In this document: positions 15,611 to 25,656 of the stretch, in pieces
Numbering within the stretch: position 1 is the first letter of the stretch
How the letters are laid out: each line of letters opens with the position of its first letter
From: Bacteroidaceae bacterium
GTDB lineage: Bacteria > Bacteroidota > Bacteroidia > Bacteroidales > Bacteroidaceae
Assembly: GCA_017557635.1 (NCBI GenBank)
Contig: JAFYYH010000004.1
Span: forward strand, 1-64,000
DNA length: 64,000 nt
Direction: 5' to 3'
Program-made: the position numbers and the translations under genes
Notes under the pieces: model-generated
What the model was told of the DNA's origin: nothing
What the model saw: only the letters and a program-made list of their open reading frames with translations
Database searches by the model: none

Positions 15611-17008
15611 ATTCTTACTGGTTCCGGAAACCAGTTTAATAAGAATCGTACCCAAAATGCCGGCAGCAAGAGAGCCCATCAGAATGGCTATCTTGCCGGC
15701 ATTTCTCATTTCCTCTACTGCAGGTGCATCCTGGAAGGAAAGAGTGTCGACAAAGATGGACATTGTAAAACCGATACCTCCAAGGCAGGCAACGGCAAAG
15801 AACATAGCCCATCCGGCTTTCTCGGGCATCTCACAGAGCTTTGACTTGATTGCGGCATAACTGAACAGGGTGATGCCCAGCGGCTTGCCCAGCACAAGAC
15901 CCAGGAAAATACCCAACCCTACTCCACCGGCTACTCCGGTTGTATTGAAGATATTGAAATAGGCCAGATCCGGAATCTCCACACCGGCGTTGGCCAGTGC
16001 GAATATGGGCATGATCAGGAAGTTCACCCAGGGAGAAAGGGCATGCTCCACGCGGTAACTCATATTGAGTGATCCGTATGCGGTCTTGTGTATCTTACGC
16101 AGGAAATGACGCTGCGGACCGTTGGGGAACATGGTCTCATCATCGATCTGGTCAAAAGAGAGCAGTTTCTGTGAGAAGAACTTGATCTTATGAAGTACGT
16201 ATGAGCGCTCGTAACGGGCCTCGGACGGAATGATGAATGCCATGACGACACCTGACATGGTCGCATGGATACCGGAGTAGTAGAAAAGTATCCAAACCAC
16301 AACAGCCAGTGCAAGATAAACCGCGATGTGCTTGTGTCCCAGGTACTTGATCAGCCATGCAATGAAAATCACCACAACAGATATACCCAAAAGCATCAGG
16401 TTTACATGTCCGCCGTAGAAGATAGCCACAACCAGGATGGCAATCAGGTCATCGGCAATGGCAAGGGCGGTAAGAAACACCTTGAGTGAAACCGGCACCC
16501 TGTCACCCAGGACAGAGAGGATACATACTGCGAAAGCGATATCGGTTGCGGTAGGAATACCCCAGCCGGATGCGCCGATGGTTCCGCGGTTTACAAGAGT
16601 ATAAAGAAGAGCCGGCATGATAACACCGCCGAATGCGGCAACAACAGGAAGAAGAGCCTTCTTGACCGATGACAGCTCACCGTGAGCAACCTCACGCTTG
16701 ATCTCAAGACCCACGGTGAAGAAGAACACCACCATCAGGATATCGTTGATAAGCTTCTCAATGGTCATTCCGTGGGGGAACAGCCAGTCAACGCTGCCCT
16801 CGGGACTCTGCATGTGAATCTGGATGCTTGTCTCAAGGAAAGCATGGTAATAGTGACGGGTTGCGGGCAGGTTTGCCAGCAGCATTGCTATGATTACGCA
16901 CAGCAACAGCAGCACACCCTGAAACCAGGGCTGGTGTGAAAGACGGTCTTTCTTACGGTTGAACTCAAGGACGCTGCGGTTCCAGGTATAAATGGGAATC
17001 AGTTTCAT
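15599..17008 (-). CDS. nhaA: Na+/H+ antiporter NhaA
   Basis: 469 aa integral membrane protein with about 12 hydrophobic segments. NhaA hallmarks are present: FFFTVGLEIKREVAHGEL, GWGIPTATDIAFAVCILSVLG, TALAIADDLIAILVVAIFY (the two adjacent Asp of transport) and KPLGITLFSYAAIK. It is about 80 residues longer than E. coli NhaA, mostly because of a cytoplasmic insertion around 260-310 (RYERSYVLHKIKFF). It exchanges Na+ for H+ across the inner membrane. A minus-strand -7 box TATTTTTG at 17016-17023 lies only 7 bases from the ATG, so the transcript may be leaderless or nearly so. Confidence 0.95.
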   Translation of the reverse strand: MKLIPIYTWNRSVLEFNRKKDRLSHQPWFQGVLLLLCVIIAMLLANLPATRHYYHAFLETSIQIHMQSPEGSVDWLFPHGMTIEKLINDILMVVFFFTVGLEIKREVAHGELSSVKKALLPVVAAFGGVIMPALLYTLVNRGTIGASGWGIPTATDIAFAVCILSVLGDRVPVSLKVFLTALAIADDLIAILVVAIFYGGHVNLMLLGISVVVIFIAWLIKYLGHKHIAVYLALAVVVWILFYYSGIHATMSGVVMAFIIPSEARYERSYVLHKIKFFSQKLLSFDQIDDETMFPNGPQRHFLRKIHKTAYGSLNMSYRVEHALSPWVNFLIMPIFALANAGVEIPDLAYFNIFNTTGVAGGVGLGIFLGLVLGKPLGITLFSYAAIKSKLCEMPEKAGWAMFFAVACLGGIGFTMSIFVDTLSFQDAPAVEEMRNAGKIAILMGSLAAGILGTILIKLVSGTSKNSLS

Positions 17009-17017
17009 TCAGACACA

Positions 17018-17061
17018 AAAATAAAAAAGGACAACCGACGGTCATAGTCCAAGACCGTCGG
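17018..17061 (-). terminator. Intrinsic terminator of gpmI
   Basis: On the minus strand CCGACGGTC-(9 nt)-GACCGTCGG is followed by a T-rich tail (TTGTCCTTTTTTATTTTT). The tail overlaps the nhaA -7 box, so gpmI termination and nhaA initiation share the same bases. Confidence 0.85.
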
Positions 17062-17084
17062 CTATTTAAAAAATAGTTTAGCAG

Positions 17085-18587
17085 TTACTTAACGAGAACC
17101 TTACCGTTCATCTCAGCCGGTATGGGAAGACCCATTACGGTGAGGATTGAAGGAGCGACATCGGCCAGGATTCCTGACTCGACCTTAGCGTCCTTGCGCG
17201 GGGTAACGTAGATTACCGGAACAGGATTAAGTGAGTGAGCGGTGTTAGGTGTGCCGTCGGGGTTCAGGGCGTTATCGGCATTACCGTGGTCGGCAATGAT
17301 GATGGCCTCATAGTTATGGGCCTTGGCTGCCTCGATAACATCATGAACGCAGGCGTCAACAGCAACGACAGCCTTCTCGATTGCCTCGTAAACACCGGTA
17401 TGACCAACCATATCACCGTTTGCAAAGTTTACGACGATAAAGTCATACTTATCGGTGCCGATAGCCTCGACCAGCTTGTCACGAACGATGTAAGCGCTCA
17501 TCTCAGGCTGCAGGTCATAAGTGGCAACCTTGGGTGAAGGAACCAGGATGCGGTCCTCGCCCTCAAACGGAAGCTCACGGCCGCCGTTCAGGAAGAATGT
17601 AACGTGAGCGTACTTCTCGGTCTCGGCAATGTGCAGCTGCTTGAGACCCTGAGCTGACAGATACTCGCCCAGTGTGTTGTTCACGTTCTCCTTGTCAAAC
17701 AGAATGTGTACGCCGGTGAAAGAAGCATCGTACGGAGTGAGGCAGTAGTACTGCAGACCGGGAATGGTGTGCATACCCTCAGCATCCATATCCTTCTGAG
17801 TCAGAACGATGGTGAGCTCCTTGGCGCGGTCGTTACGGAAGTTGAAGAAGATGATGGCATCACCCTCCTCGATGCGGCTGTCATAAGCCTCGTTTACGAT
17901 AGGCTTCATGAACTCGTCGGTAACGCCCTCGGCGTATGACTCCTCAACAGCCTTAACCATATCTGAAACCTTGCGGCCCTCACCGCCTACCAGCTGGTCA
18001 TAAGCGATCTTTACACGCTCCCAGCGCTTGTCACGGTCCATTGCATAATAACGGCCGATGATGGTGGCAACCTTGTCACCGCGCTTTACAAGCTGGTCGA
18101 TGAAACCCTTACCGCTCTTGGGGTCGGTGTCACGACCGTCCATGAAGCAGTGTACGTATGTCTTGTCGATACCGTACTCGCGGGCGATGTCGGTCAGGCA
18201 GAACAGATGCTCCAGTGAACTGTGAACACCGCCGTCTGAAACCAGACCCATCAGGTGCAGTTTCTTGCCGTTCTCCTTGGCGTAGGTGTAAGCCGATACA
18301 ACCTCCTTGTTCTGACGGATGCTGCCGTCAGCGATGGCGCGGTTTACCTTAACCAGATCCTGATATACAACACGTCCGGCACCGATATTGAGGTGACCTA
18401 CCTCTGAGTTACCCATCTGACCGTCGGGCAGACCGACGTTTTCACCTGATGCAAGTAACTGTGCATTAGGATAATTGGCATTCAGGTAATCCATGTAAGG
18501 AGTGGGAGTGTTGTAGATAACATCGGCCTTGGAGCGGTTACCGATGCCCCAGCCGTCAAGAATCATAAGGAGTGCTTTCTGTTTCAT
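17085..18587 (-). CDS. gpmI: 2,3-bisphosphoglycerate-independent phosphoglycerate mutase
   Basis: 500 aa from the ATG at 18585-18587 ([16 protein letters not shown]); the upstream in-frame ATG would add 14 residues not found in the family and lies close to the -7 box at 18627-18634. Catalytic features include the metal-binding LDGWG, nucleophile Ser in [41 protein letters not shown] and the C-terminal metal site [11 protein letters not shown]. It interconverts 3- and 2-phosphoglycerate in glycolysis and gluconeogenesis, in the cytoplasm, with Mn2+. Monocistronic with its own terminator. Confidence 0.96.
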   Translation of the reverse strand: MKQKALLMILDGWGIGNRSKADVIYNTPTPYMDYLNANYPNAQLLASGENVGLPDGQMGNSEVGHLNIGAGRVVYQDLVKVNRAIADGSIRQNKEVVSAYTYAKENGKKLHLMGLVSDGGVHSSLEHLFCLTDIAREYGIDKTYVHCFMDGRDTDPKSGKGFIDQLVKRGDKVATIIGRYYAMDRDKRWERVKIAYDQLVGGEGRKVSDMVKAVEESYAEGVTDEFMKPIVNEAYDSRIEEGDAIIFFNFRNDRAKELTIVLTQKDMDAEGMHTIPGLQYYCLTPYDASFTGVHILFDKENVNNTLGEYLSAQGLKQLHIAETEKYAHVTFFLNGGRELPFEGEDRILVPSPKVATYDLQPEMSAYIVRDKLVEAIGTDKYDFIVVNFANGDMVGHTGVYEAIEKAVVAVDACVHDVIEAAKAHNYEAIIIADHGNADNALNPDGTPNTAHSLNPVPVIYVTPRKDAKVESGILADVAPSILTVMGLPIPAEMNGKVLVK

Positions 18588-18675
18588 ATAGTAGTGTGTT
18601 TTTAACCTTGCTTTTTTAAACGGGTGCAAAGGTACATAAAATTAACACTTTAAGCGCATTAAAAATGTATAAATA

Positions 18676-18704
18676 AAGGGTGGCCGCATTATGCAGCCAC
18701 CCTT
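18676..18704 (-). terminator. Intrinsic terminator of the 18726-20204 gene
   Basis: Minus-strand AAGGGTGGC-(11 nt)-GCCACCCTT followed by TATTTAT, 22 bases after the lipoprotein stop. Confidence 0.8.
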
Positions 18705-18725
18705 CATCATACCGGTTTGTTATCC

Positions 18726-20204
18726 TTATTTCTTCTTGTTTTCCTTAATTGCGTTGATGAACTGACCGAAGGTAGCCTGGAACTTTTCCTGAACAGTCTG
18801 TACCAGATTGGAATAATCAATCTTGCTGAAATACTCCTCAAACTCTACCTCAACCTCATTGCCATCGGCGTCATGTGCAATCAGAACAGGGTATGCACCT
18901 GTCTTTTCAAACAGCTCGGCAATAGCCTTCAGAGGATTGCCCTCTTCTTCCTCCTCATAAGCGCTACCCTTTGTACCGGTCTCTTTCTCCTTGAAAACGA
19001 ACTTAAGCTTTGCCTGAGGCTGCTTGAAGCCCTCAAAGTAGATACCGGCATTGATCACACCGTTCAGCTGCTCTATGGTCTCCTTAGCCTTCTCCTCTGT
19101 GAGCTCTACACCGGGAACCATCAGGGTACGGAGTGTTGTAGCAAGATCCTGGTTCTTGAAAGGATTGTCAATAGCGCACTTTACCTCAACCTTACCGCCT
19201 CCCATTGAAGCATTCAGGCTGATTGACTTGAGCATCTCGGGATTCTGAGCCCAAATCAGTATTGCAGTGTCATTCTCAATATTAAGACCCTCAAATACGG
19301 CATCCAACTTACCGTTTATTGAAAGGAGTTCATTGTCAGCGTATTTGGCAGTCATATTGGCTTCAGCACCCTTATTCATGTCGAACTTGATGCCACCGGC
19401 CAGTTCATAGCTTACCACCTTGATGCTGCCGGATACTGAGAACTTGGTTCCGTCAAATTCCACAATATCATCACCGTCCTTTACATCTTCATAATAAAGA
19501 CTCATGTCCGATGTGTACTCACCGTTGATGGCTGCAAGCAGTTTACCGTCCAGAGAAAGTGATACTTCGGCTGATTCAGGCAGATAAACGGTCTTGTTGG
19601 TCTTCTCGCTCTTATAGGTGATGATGCTCTCACCGGCTTTTACCTTAGCCTTTAATGTCAGTTCGTGGTTGTCAACAAATACATTGAGCTGGAAGAAATC
19701 CACATCATGTCTGATATTATCCAGTACATACAATGTCTGATAGGTAGTATCTACATAGAAACCTGCAGCACCACCCTCACTCTGCTGACGAATTGTATCA
19801 ATGCGGACGGTATCCTTTACAAACAGGTCTGCCGACAGATAAAGGGGAGACAGGTCAATGGCAATGGTATCCCGAGTGTACAGAACCGCTGCCTGTGAAA
19901 TCTTCTGCTGTAAAACGGAATCCTCCAGAACTGCGGGGCTGGTAATAATCTGTATCAGATCCTTTGTATTGATCTCTCTGCCCATCATCTCCTGGACAAA
20001 ACCAAGAGCGTTGGAGAACTCTGTAAACTGTATAGCCTCGGCAACACCGTCAAGTGCACTTGTGATAGCCTGCTGCTGCTCGGGAACGGTCAGATATCTG
20101 CCGCCGTCATTATCATCGTTGTTGATCTTGTCATCGTCATTACATGAGATGAATGTGAATGCACCGAGTGTCAGTGCAAATACACTAAAGAAAAGTCTTT
20201 TCAT
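18726..20204 (-). CDS. Hypothetical lipoprotein
   Basis: 492 aa from the ATG at 20202-20204 (MKRLFFSVFALTLGAFTFISC). A lipobox FIS-C is followed by Asp/Asn-rich residues, typical of surface or outer-membrane lipoproteins of Bacteroidota. The body is beta-rich with alternating hydrophobic strands (KLLAAINGEYTSDMSLYY, SINGKLDAVFEGLNI) and an acidic tract EEEEEGN near residue 425. The -7 box TACCTTTG at 20235-20242 rules out the longer start at 20237. Not recognised as any named family; convergent or regulatory partners are absent. Monocistronic with terminator. Confidence 0.75.
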   Translation of the reverse strand: MKRLFFSVFALTLGAFTFISCNDDDKINNDDNDGGRYLTVPEQQQAITSALDGVAEAIQFTEFSNALGFVQEMMGREINTKDLIQIITSPAVLEDSVLQQKISQAAVLYTRDTIAIDLSPLYLSADLFVKDTVRIDTIRQQSEGGAAGFYVDTTYQTLYVLDNIRHDVDFFQLNVFVDNHELTLKAKVKAGESIITYKSEKTNKTVYLPESAEVSLSLDGKLLAAINGEYTSDMSLYYEDVKDGDDIVEFDGTKFSVSGSIKVVSYELAGGIKFDMNKGAEANMTAKYADNELLSINGKLDAVFEGLNIENDTAILIWAQNPEMLKSISLNASMGGGKVEVKCAIDNPFKNQDLATTLRTLMVPGVELTEEKAKETIEQLNGVINAGIYFEGFKQPQAKLKFVFKEKETGTKGSAYEEEEEGNPLKAIAELFEKTGAYPVLIAHDADGNEVEVEFEEYFSKIDYSNLVQTVQEKFQATFGQFINAIKENKKK

Positions 20205-20284
20205 AATAATCAGTTTTTGGTTGTAATCTGAGGCCAAAGGTAACCATTATTACAATCGGTTATCCTTAAAATGTAAAAAAATGT

Positions 20285-21499
20285 TTAAAACATACATCTT
20301 ACACGCTCGATTCCGGCGCTCAGAGTATCTATTTCGGCCTTTGTATTATAGAAGGAGAACGATGCACGAACCGTGCCGGGGATACCCATGCGGTCCATCA
20401 GCGGCTCGGCGCAATGATGACCGGTACGTACTGCTATACCCAGACGGTCAAGCAGGGTTCCCATGTCTGAAGGATGAATGTTTCCTACCAGGAATGATAT
20501 GACGGCACTGCGGTGGTCTGAGTTACCTATGATGCGCATGCCGGGAATCTCTGAGAGTTTGCCTATAGCGTAATCGCAGAGTTCCGATTCATACTGTGCG
20601 ATTGTATCCAGACCTATCTCCTGAACGTAATCAAGAGCAGTTGCGAGCGCTATGGAGCCCACATAATCGGGAGTGCCGGCCTCAAACTTGTACGGCAGTT
20701 CGTTATAGGTAGTCTTTTCAAAGGTGACGCGCTTTATCATCTCGCCTCCGCCCTGATAGGGAGGCATCTTTTCAAGCAGTTCCTTACGTCCGTAGAGTAC
20801 TCCTATTCCGGTAGGACCGTATATCTTGTGTCCGCTGAATGCGTAGAAATCGGCCCCGAGTTCCTTAACGTCCACTTTGATGTGAGGTACAGACTGGGCA
20901 CCGTCCACTGCAACGGGAATTCCGTGCGAATGGGCCAGACTTATGATGTCCGATATGGGATTCACGGTACCTAAGACATTGGAAACATGTGTGATGCTTA
21001 CCAATTTTGTCTTAGGGTTAAGGAGTGAACTGAAAGCATCCATATCCAGCTCTCCACGGTCGGTTACAGGTATGATCCTGAGTTTGAATCCGTACTTTCC
21101 GGCCTGGATCTGCCAGGGAACTATGTTGCTGTGATGCTCCATTCCGGAGATTATAACCTCATCACCCTCCTTGAGGAATGCCTGGGCGAATGAACTTGCA
21201 AGCAGGTTCATGCTCTCGGTAGTGCCACGGGTAAAGATTATCTCTTCTGTGCTGCCCGCTCCTATGAACTGACGTACCTTGTCGCGGGCCGCCTCCATCA
21301 TATCGGTAGCCTGCTGTGAGAGGAAATGGATGCCGCGGTGTACGTTGGCATTCACGTTGCAGTATGCCTCGCTTATGGCATCGATGACGCACTGAGGCTT
21401 CTGGGTAGTGGCGGCATTATCCAGATAGACAAGCGGTTTACCGTAAACCTCACGTCCCAGAATGGGGAAATCCCTGCGAATTCTCTCTACGTCAATCAT
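20285..21499 (-). CDS. sufS: Cysteine desulfurase SufS
   Basis: 404 aa, normal length. A PLP-dependent class V aminotransferase fold: VYLDNAATTQKP near the start, HHSNIVPWQ, AVDGAQSVPH, PLP-lysine in FSGHKIYGPTG, and the SufS catalytic cysteine region RTGHHCAEPLM. It takes sulfur from cysteine for Fe-S cluster assembly. Last gene of the cvpA-sufBCDS run; 6 bases separate it from sufD. No SufE or SufU partner is visible in the window. Confidence 0.96.
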   Translation of the reverse strand: MIDVERIRRDFPILGREVYGKPLVYLDNAATTQKPQCVIDAISEAYCNVNANVHRGIHFLSQQATDMMEAARDKVRQFIGAGSTEEIIFTRGTTESMNLLASSFAQAFLKEGDEVIISGMEHHSNIVPWQIQAGKYGFKLRIIPVTDRGELDMDAFSSLLNPKTKLVSITHVSNVLGTVNPISDIISLAHSHGIPVAVDGAQSVPHIKVDVKELGADFYAFSGHKIYGPTGIGVLYGRKELLEKMPPYQGGGEMIKRVTFEKTTYNELPYKFEAGTPDYVGSIALATALDYVQEIGLDTIAQYESELCDYAIGKLSEIPGMRIIGNSDHRSAVISFLVGNIHPSDMGTLLDRLGIAVRTGHHCAEPLMDRMGIPGTVRASFSFYNTKAEIDTLSAGIERVRCMF

Positions 21500-21505
21500 A
21501 CTCTT

Positions 21506-22852
21506 TTATCTGCATGCACGGCAGCCCTCACACTGGGTGAGTTCACCGCGGAAACGTTTCTCTACAAGTCTGTTAAGGCGGTCACGGAGCGGTTCAAGCG
21601 ATAAGCGTCCAATAACCTCGCCTACGAATGCCTGCATCAGCATCATACGGGCCTCGGCCTCGGGAATACCGCGCTGGCGCATATAGAACATGGCCTTATC
21701 GTCCAACTGACCCACTGTAGCGCCGTGTGAGCACTTTACGTCATCGGCATAAATCTCCAGCTGGGGCTGTGTGAACATGCGTGCCTGGCGGGTAAGACAG
21801 ATATTCCGGTTAGTCTGCTGTGACTCAGTGTGTTGAGCTCCGTGACGAACCAGAACCTTTCCTGCGAATGCCCCGCTCGCGCTGTCATCCAAAACGTATT
21901 TGAACAACTCGTTGCTGGTGCAATCCGATACACGATGGTCCACAAACGTCATATTATCAACGTGTTGCTCCTTGTCAATGGTGGCAATACCGTTCAGTGA
22001 GAGGTTAGAACCGCGTCCTGCAAAAGTTGAGAAAACAGTGTTGCGTGTCTGTCCGTTATGCAGTGTCACGTAGTCAATCTCAACGTTACTGTCGGCCTCC
22101 TGACTGACGTAAAGCTCTGATGTACGCTTATTTGCGTAATGAGTCTCCTCCAGGTCATACAGCTCAAAGCTGGAGTTCTCTCCTGCGAACACCTCAATCA
22201 CCTGAGTAGTCAGATACTGATTCGCAGCAAGAGCATGGTCGCAAAGCAGCAGTTTTGCCTGTGCGCTGCGTCCCAGAACCACCAATATCCTGCGGTTGAC
22301 CATCAGATCCACCTTGGAACTCAAAAGAGTTATCAGCTGTAACGGTTTTTCCAGAACAACACCATCCGGAACATAGAGCAGGAATCCATCCTGTGCAAAC
22401 AGGGTGTTGATGGCTGCAATTCCGGGTTTGTCCATATCGGCCAACTTGCCGTAGAACTTCTCAACCAGTTCGGGACGGTTATGGGCGGCCTCCTTGAGAC
22501 TGCCTGCAAACGCTCCGTCGGGCAGACTGTTCTTGGCGGCCGTATCGGAACTTGCAAAAGTATCGTTGGCCAGGAAGTAGAGCTGGGTGCTCAGATTAGG
22601 CACGCTGCACTTAAATGCCTGAGCAAAGTCAACCGGCATATCCAGACGCGCCAGGTTCATACCCCAGTCGGGCTCGAACCACTTTGCTACTTCAGTATGC
22701 AGATACTCCTCAAGTCCGCTGTGCGGCAGGCCGTACTGCTCAAGACTGGCCAATGCAGCATCACGCAGGGAGTTCATGACACCGGCCGATCCGCGATCCA
22801 CCAATGCCCTGTTTTCCTTGAACAGCTCTATGTAATTCTGCGCCGGCTTCAT
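21506..22852 (-). CDS. sufD: Fe-S assembly scaffold protein SufD
   Basis: 448 aa. The C-terminal part (RHGAQHTESQQTNRNICLT, ADDVKCSHGATVGQLDDKAMFYMRQRGI) is the SufB/SufD signature, including the His in CSHGATVG. The N-terminal half (HSGLEEYLHTEVAKWFEPD) matches SufD and is less conserved. SufD pairs with SufB in the SufBC2D scaffold. Its ATG overlaps the sufC stop by 4 bases, indicating translational coupling. It ends with an extra Cys-rich tail (CEGCRACR) that is common in Bacteroidota SufD. Confidence 0.94.
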   Translation of the reverse strand: MKPAQNYIELFKENRALVDRGSAGVMNSLRDAALASLEQYGLPHSGLEEYLHTEVAKWFEPDWGMNLARLDMPVDFAQAFKCSVPNLSTQLYFLANDTFASSDTAAKNSLPDGAFAGSLKEAAHNRPELVEKFYGKLADMDKPGIAAINTLFAQDGFLLYVPDGVVLEKPLQLITLLSSKVDLMVNRRILVVLGRSAQAKLLLCDHALAANQYLTTQVIEVFAGENSSFELYDLEETHYANKRTSELYVSQEADSNVEIDYVTLHNGQTRNTVFSTFAGRGSNLSLNGIATIDKEQHVDNMTFVDHRVSDCTSNELFKYVLDDSASGAFAGKVLVRHGAQHTESQQTNRNICLTRQARMFTQPQLEIYADDVKCSHGATVGQLDDKAMFYMRQRGIPEAEARMMLMQAFVGEVIGRLSLEPLRDRLNRLVEKRFRGELTQCEGCRACR

Positions 22853-23613
22853 TTCTGAGAATCCTCAAATTCCTTAATTACCCAGTCATAACCGCGCTCC
22901 TCAAGCTCAAGTGCCAGTTCAGGACCGGCGGTCTTGATGATACGTCCGTGATAGAGCACGTGAACGATATCGGGCTTGATATAGTCAAGCAGACGCTGAT
23001 AGTGGGTGATGACTATCACTGATGTCTCGGGGCTCTTGAGGCGATTGACGCCATCGGCCACAATACGCAGTGCATCGATGTCAAGACCTGAATCAGTCTC
23101 GTCAAGTATGCTGAGAGACGGCTCAAGCATGGCCATCTGGAATATCTCGTTACGTTTCTTCTCACCGCCGCTGAAACCCTCGTTGACCGAGCGGTTCATG
23201 AACTTGGCGTCAAGCTTAACCAGGTCACGCTTCTCCTTGATGAGTTTCAGGAAATCAGTGGGTGACATGGGCTGCAGTCCCTGGTACTTGCGCTTCTCAT
23301 TGATGGCGGTACGCATGAAGTTGGTCATGCTCACGCCCGGTATCTCAACCGGATACTGGAATGACATGAACAGGCCCTCATGGCTGCGGTCCTCGGCCGG
23401 CATATCCAGCAGGTTCTTACCCTTGAAGGTAACAGACCCTTCAGTAACCTGATAGGAAGGATGGCCCACCAGCACGTTGCTCATGGTACTCTTGCCTGAT
23501 CCGTTGGGACCCATAATGGCATGAACCTCGCCGGCATTCACCTCAAGGTTAATACCTTTCAATATCTCTTTGCCGTCTATACCGGCATGAAGGTTTTCAA
23601 TCTTAAGCATCAT
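22849..23613 (-). CDS. sufC: Fe-S assembly ATPase SufC
   Basis: 254 aa ABC-type ATPase without membrane domain: Walker A GPNGSGKSTMSN, signature FSGGEKKRNEI, Walker B LSILDETDSGLD and the H-loop VIVITHYQRLL. ILDE(T)DSGLDIDALR is SufC-specific. It energises cluster assembly on SufB/SufD. It follows sufB by 4 bases and overlaps sufD. Confidence 0.97.
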   Translation of the reverse strand: MMLKIENLHAGIDGKEILKGINLEVNAGEVHAIMGPNGSGKSTMSNVLVGHPSYQVTEGSVTFKGKNLLDMPAEDRSHEGLFMSFQYPVEIPGVSMTNFMRTAINEKRKYQGLQPMSPTDFLKLIKEKRDLVKLDAKFMNRSVNEGFSGGEKKRNEIFQMAMLEPSLSILDETDSGLDIDALRIVADGVNRLKSPETSVIVITHYQRLLDYIKPDIVHVLYHGRIIKTAGPELALELEERGYDWVIKEFEDSQK

Positions 23614-23617
23614 AGTC

Positions 23618-25078
23618 TTAACCTACCGTATTTTCAAGTGACACCGAAAGCAGGCGCTGGGCCTCGACCGCAAACTCCATAGGCAGTTTGTTGAGCACCT
23701 CCTTGGCGTAACCGTTAACAATAAGGCCGATGGCCTGTTCCATAGGTATGCCACGCTGGTTGCAGTAGAACAGCTGGTCCTCAGAAATCTTTGAGGTAGT
23801 TGCCTCATGCTCCACAATGGCAGTCTCGTTCTTTACATCCATGTAAGGGAATGTATGTGCGCCGCAGTCGCTTCCCAGCAGCAGTGAATCACACTGGCTG
23901 TAGTTACGCGCTCCGTCAGCATGCTCGCCCACCTTGATAAGTCCGCGGTAGGAGTTCTGGCTGTGTCCGGCCGATATACCCTTACTTATTACCGTACTCT
24001 TGGTGTTACGGCCTATGTGTATCATCTTGGTACCCGTATCGGCCTGCTGCCAGTTATTGGTCAGGGCCACCGAGTAGAACTCACCCTGTGAGCCGTCACC
24101 CTGCAGCACGCAGCTGGGGTATTTCCATGTTATGGCCGATCCGGTCTCCACCTGGGTCCATGACAGCTTGCTGTCAACACCCTTGAGCAGACCGCGCTTG
24201 GTCACGAAATTGTATACACCGCCCTTGCCGTTCTCATCGCCCGGATACCAGTTCTGGACTGTGCTGTACTTTACCTCGGCGCGATCCAGCACCACGATCT
24301 CTACGATTGCGGCATGCAGCTGGTTCTCATCACGCATAGGCGCGGTGCAACCCTCCAGATAGGATACGTAGCTGTCGTCATCGGCCACAATCAGCGTACG
24401 CTCGAACTGACCTGTTCCGGCGGCGTTGATGCGGAAGTATGTTGACAGCTCCATGGGGCAGCGGACGCCCTTGGGAATGTATACGAATGAACCGTCACTG
24501 AAAACAGCGCTGTTCAGTGCGGCAAAGAAGTTGTCACGGTAATTCACCACGCTTCCCAGATACTGTTTGATCAGGTCAGGATGGTTCTTTACGGCCTCGC
24601 CCATTGAGCAGAAAATGATGCCCTTCTCGGCCAGGGTCTGCTTGAAGGTGGTCTTGACCGATACGGAATCCATGACCGCATCGACGGCCACGCCTCCGCT
24701 CAGCGCCAGACGCTCCTCAAGGGGTATACCCAGCTTGTCAAAGGTCTTCATCACCTGAGGATCAATCTCCTCCAGGCTCTTGGGACCCTCCTTCTTCACC
24801 GTGGGGTCAGCGTAGTATGATATGTTCTGATAGTCTATCTCAGGGATGTCCAAGTGCGCCCAATGAGGCATTTCCATGGTAAGCCAATGACGGTACGCCT
24901 TAAGACGGAACTCCAGCATCCACTCCGGTTCGCCCTTGCGCTCTGAGATGAGCCTTACGGTATCCTCGGTCAGACCGCGGTCTATTATATCGGTGTGGAC
25001 ATCGGTAGTGAAACCGTACCTGTACTTCTCGGCACTGATCTCCCTTATCAGACTGTTGTCCTGTGTCTCGGTATTCAA
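23618..25078 (-). CDS. sufB: Fe-S assembly scaffold protein SufB
   Basis: About 486 aa if translation begins at TTG (25076-25078), giving [19 protein letters not shown], which fits the usual SufB length. The only upstream in-frame ATG (25156) would add 26 Lys/Arg/Thr-rich residues read from inside the 3' end of cvpA, which is unlikely. An AAAAGG sequence sits 9 bases before the TTG, just inside cvpA. SufB signatures include [42 protein letters not shown], and [22 protein letters not shown]. It is the main cluster scaffold with SufC and SufD. Confidence 0.93.
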   Translation of the reverse strand: MNTETQDNSLIREISAEKYRYGFTTDVHTDIIDRGLTEDTVRLISERKGEPEWMLEFRLKAYRHWLTMEMPHWAHLDIPEIDYQNISYYADPTVKKEGPKSLEEIDPQVMKTFDKLGIPLEERLALSGGVAVDAVMDSVSVKTTFKQTLAEKGIIFCSMGEAVKNHPDLIKQYLGSVVNYRDNFFAALNSAVFSDGSFVYIPKGVRCPMELSTYFRINAAGTGQFERTLIVADDDSYVSYLEGCTAPMRDENQLHAAIVEIVVLDRAEVKYSTVQNWYPGDENGKGGVYNFVTKRGLLKGVDSKLSWTQVETGSAITWKYPSCVLQGDGSQGEFYSVALTNNWQQADTGTKMIHIGRNTKSTVISKGISAGHSQNSYRGLIKVGEHADGARNYSQCDSLLLGSDCGAHTFPYMDVKNETAIVEHEATTSKISEDQLFYCNQRGIPMEQAIGLIVNGYAKEVLNKLPMEFAVEAQRLLSVSLENTVG

Positions 25079-25082
25079 CTTA

Positions 25083-25643
25083 TCAAACCTTTTGTTGGTC
25101 TTTCTTGTCTTTATCTTTGTCTTCTTTCTTATAGTCAGGAATAAGATCCTCGGCATTCTCCTTAACCTTGTTCCAGGTCCACTGCAGGCAGAATCCTGAG
25201 AACTCGCTTACCGGCACATAGAGCTGTGACTGTTTCTTCTCCTCCTTCTTTACGATCTTGTCGGAGACACCGGTCATATCCAGCACCATGATTATCAGAC
25301 CCATTATGAGCACCACCTTGAAGAGTCCGAACACGGCTCCCAGAGCCCTGTCAATGAATCCCAGGCTGGCAGCATGCACCAGCTTGGAAAGAGCCTTTCC
25401 AAGCAGTCCGCATACCATGGGTACTACAAGAAGAATTATCACGAAAGCCACTATCCTGGCTACCTGGTCAGACATCCTGAATATGCTCAGGAGCAGTCCT
25501 GCAAACGGCTCGTAGAGCAGCGTACCCAGTATGATGCCCAGGATAAGACCTCCCAGGCTGAATATCTGCTGGATGACACCCTTGATGATGCCCCCGATCA
25601 GACCCACCAGCATGACTATAATGATAATCCAATCCAATACCAT
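25083..25643 (-). CDS. CvpA family membrane protein
   Basis: 186 aa. Four hydrophobic segments (about 3-20, 26-50, 62-85, 100-125) match the CvpA/colicin V production fold; a Lys/Asp/Glu-rich C-terminal tail ends [15 protein letters not shown]. Family members sit in the inner membrane and affect envelope homeostasis in some bacteria; the function here is not known. It lies between infB and sufB, and its stop (25083-25085) is a few bases from the probable sufB start. Confidence 0.85.
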   Translation of the reverse strand: MVLDWIIIIVMLVGLIGGIIKGVIQQIFSLGGLILGIILGTLLYEPFAGLLLSIFRMSDQVARIVAFVIILLVVPMVCGLLGKALSKLVHAASLGFIDRALGAVFGLFKVVLIMGLIIMVLDMTGVSDKIVKKEEKKQSQLYVPVSEFSGFCLQWTWNKVKENAEDLIPDYKKEDKDKDKKDQQKV

Positions 25644-25656
25644 AATCTATCCTGTT

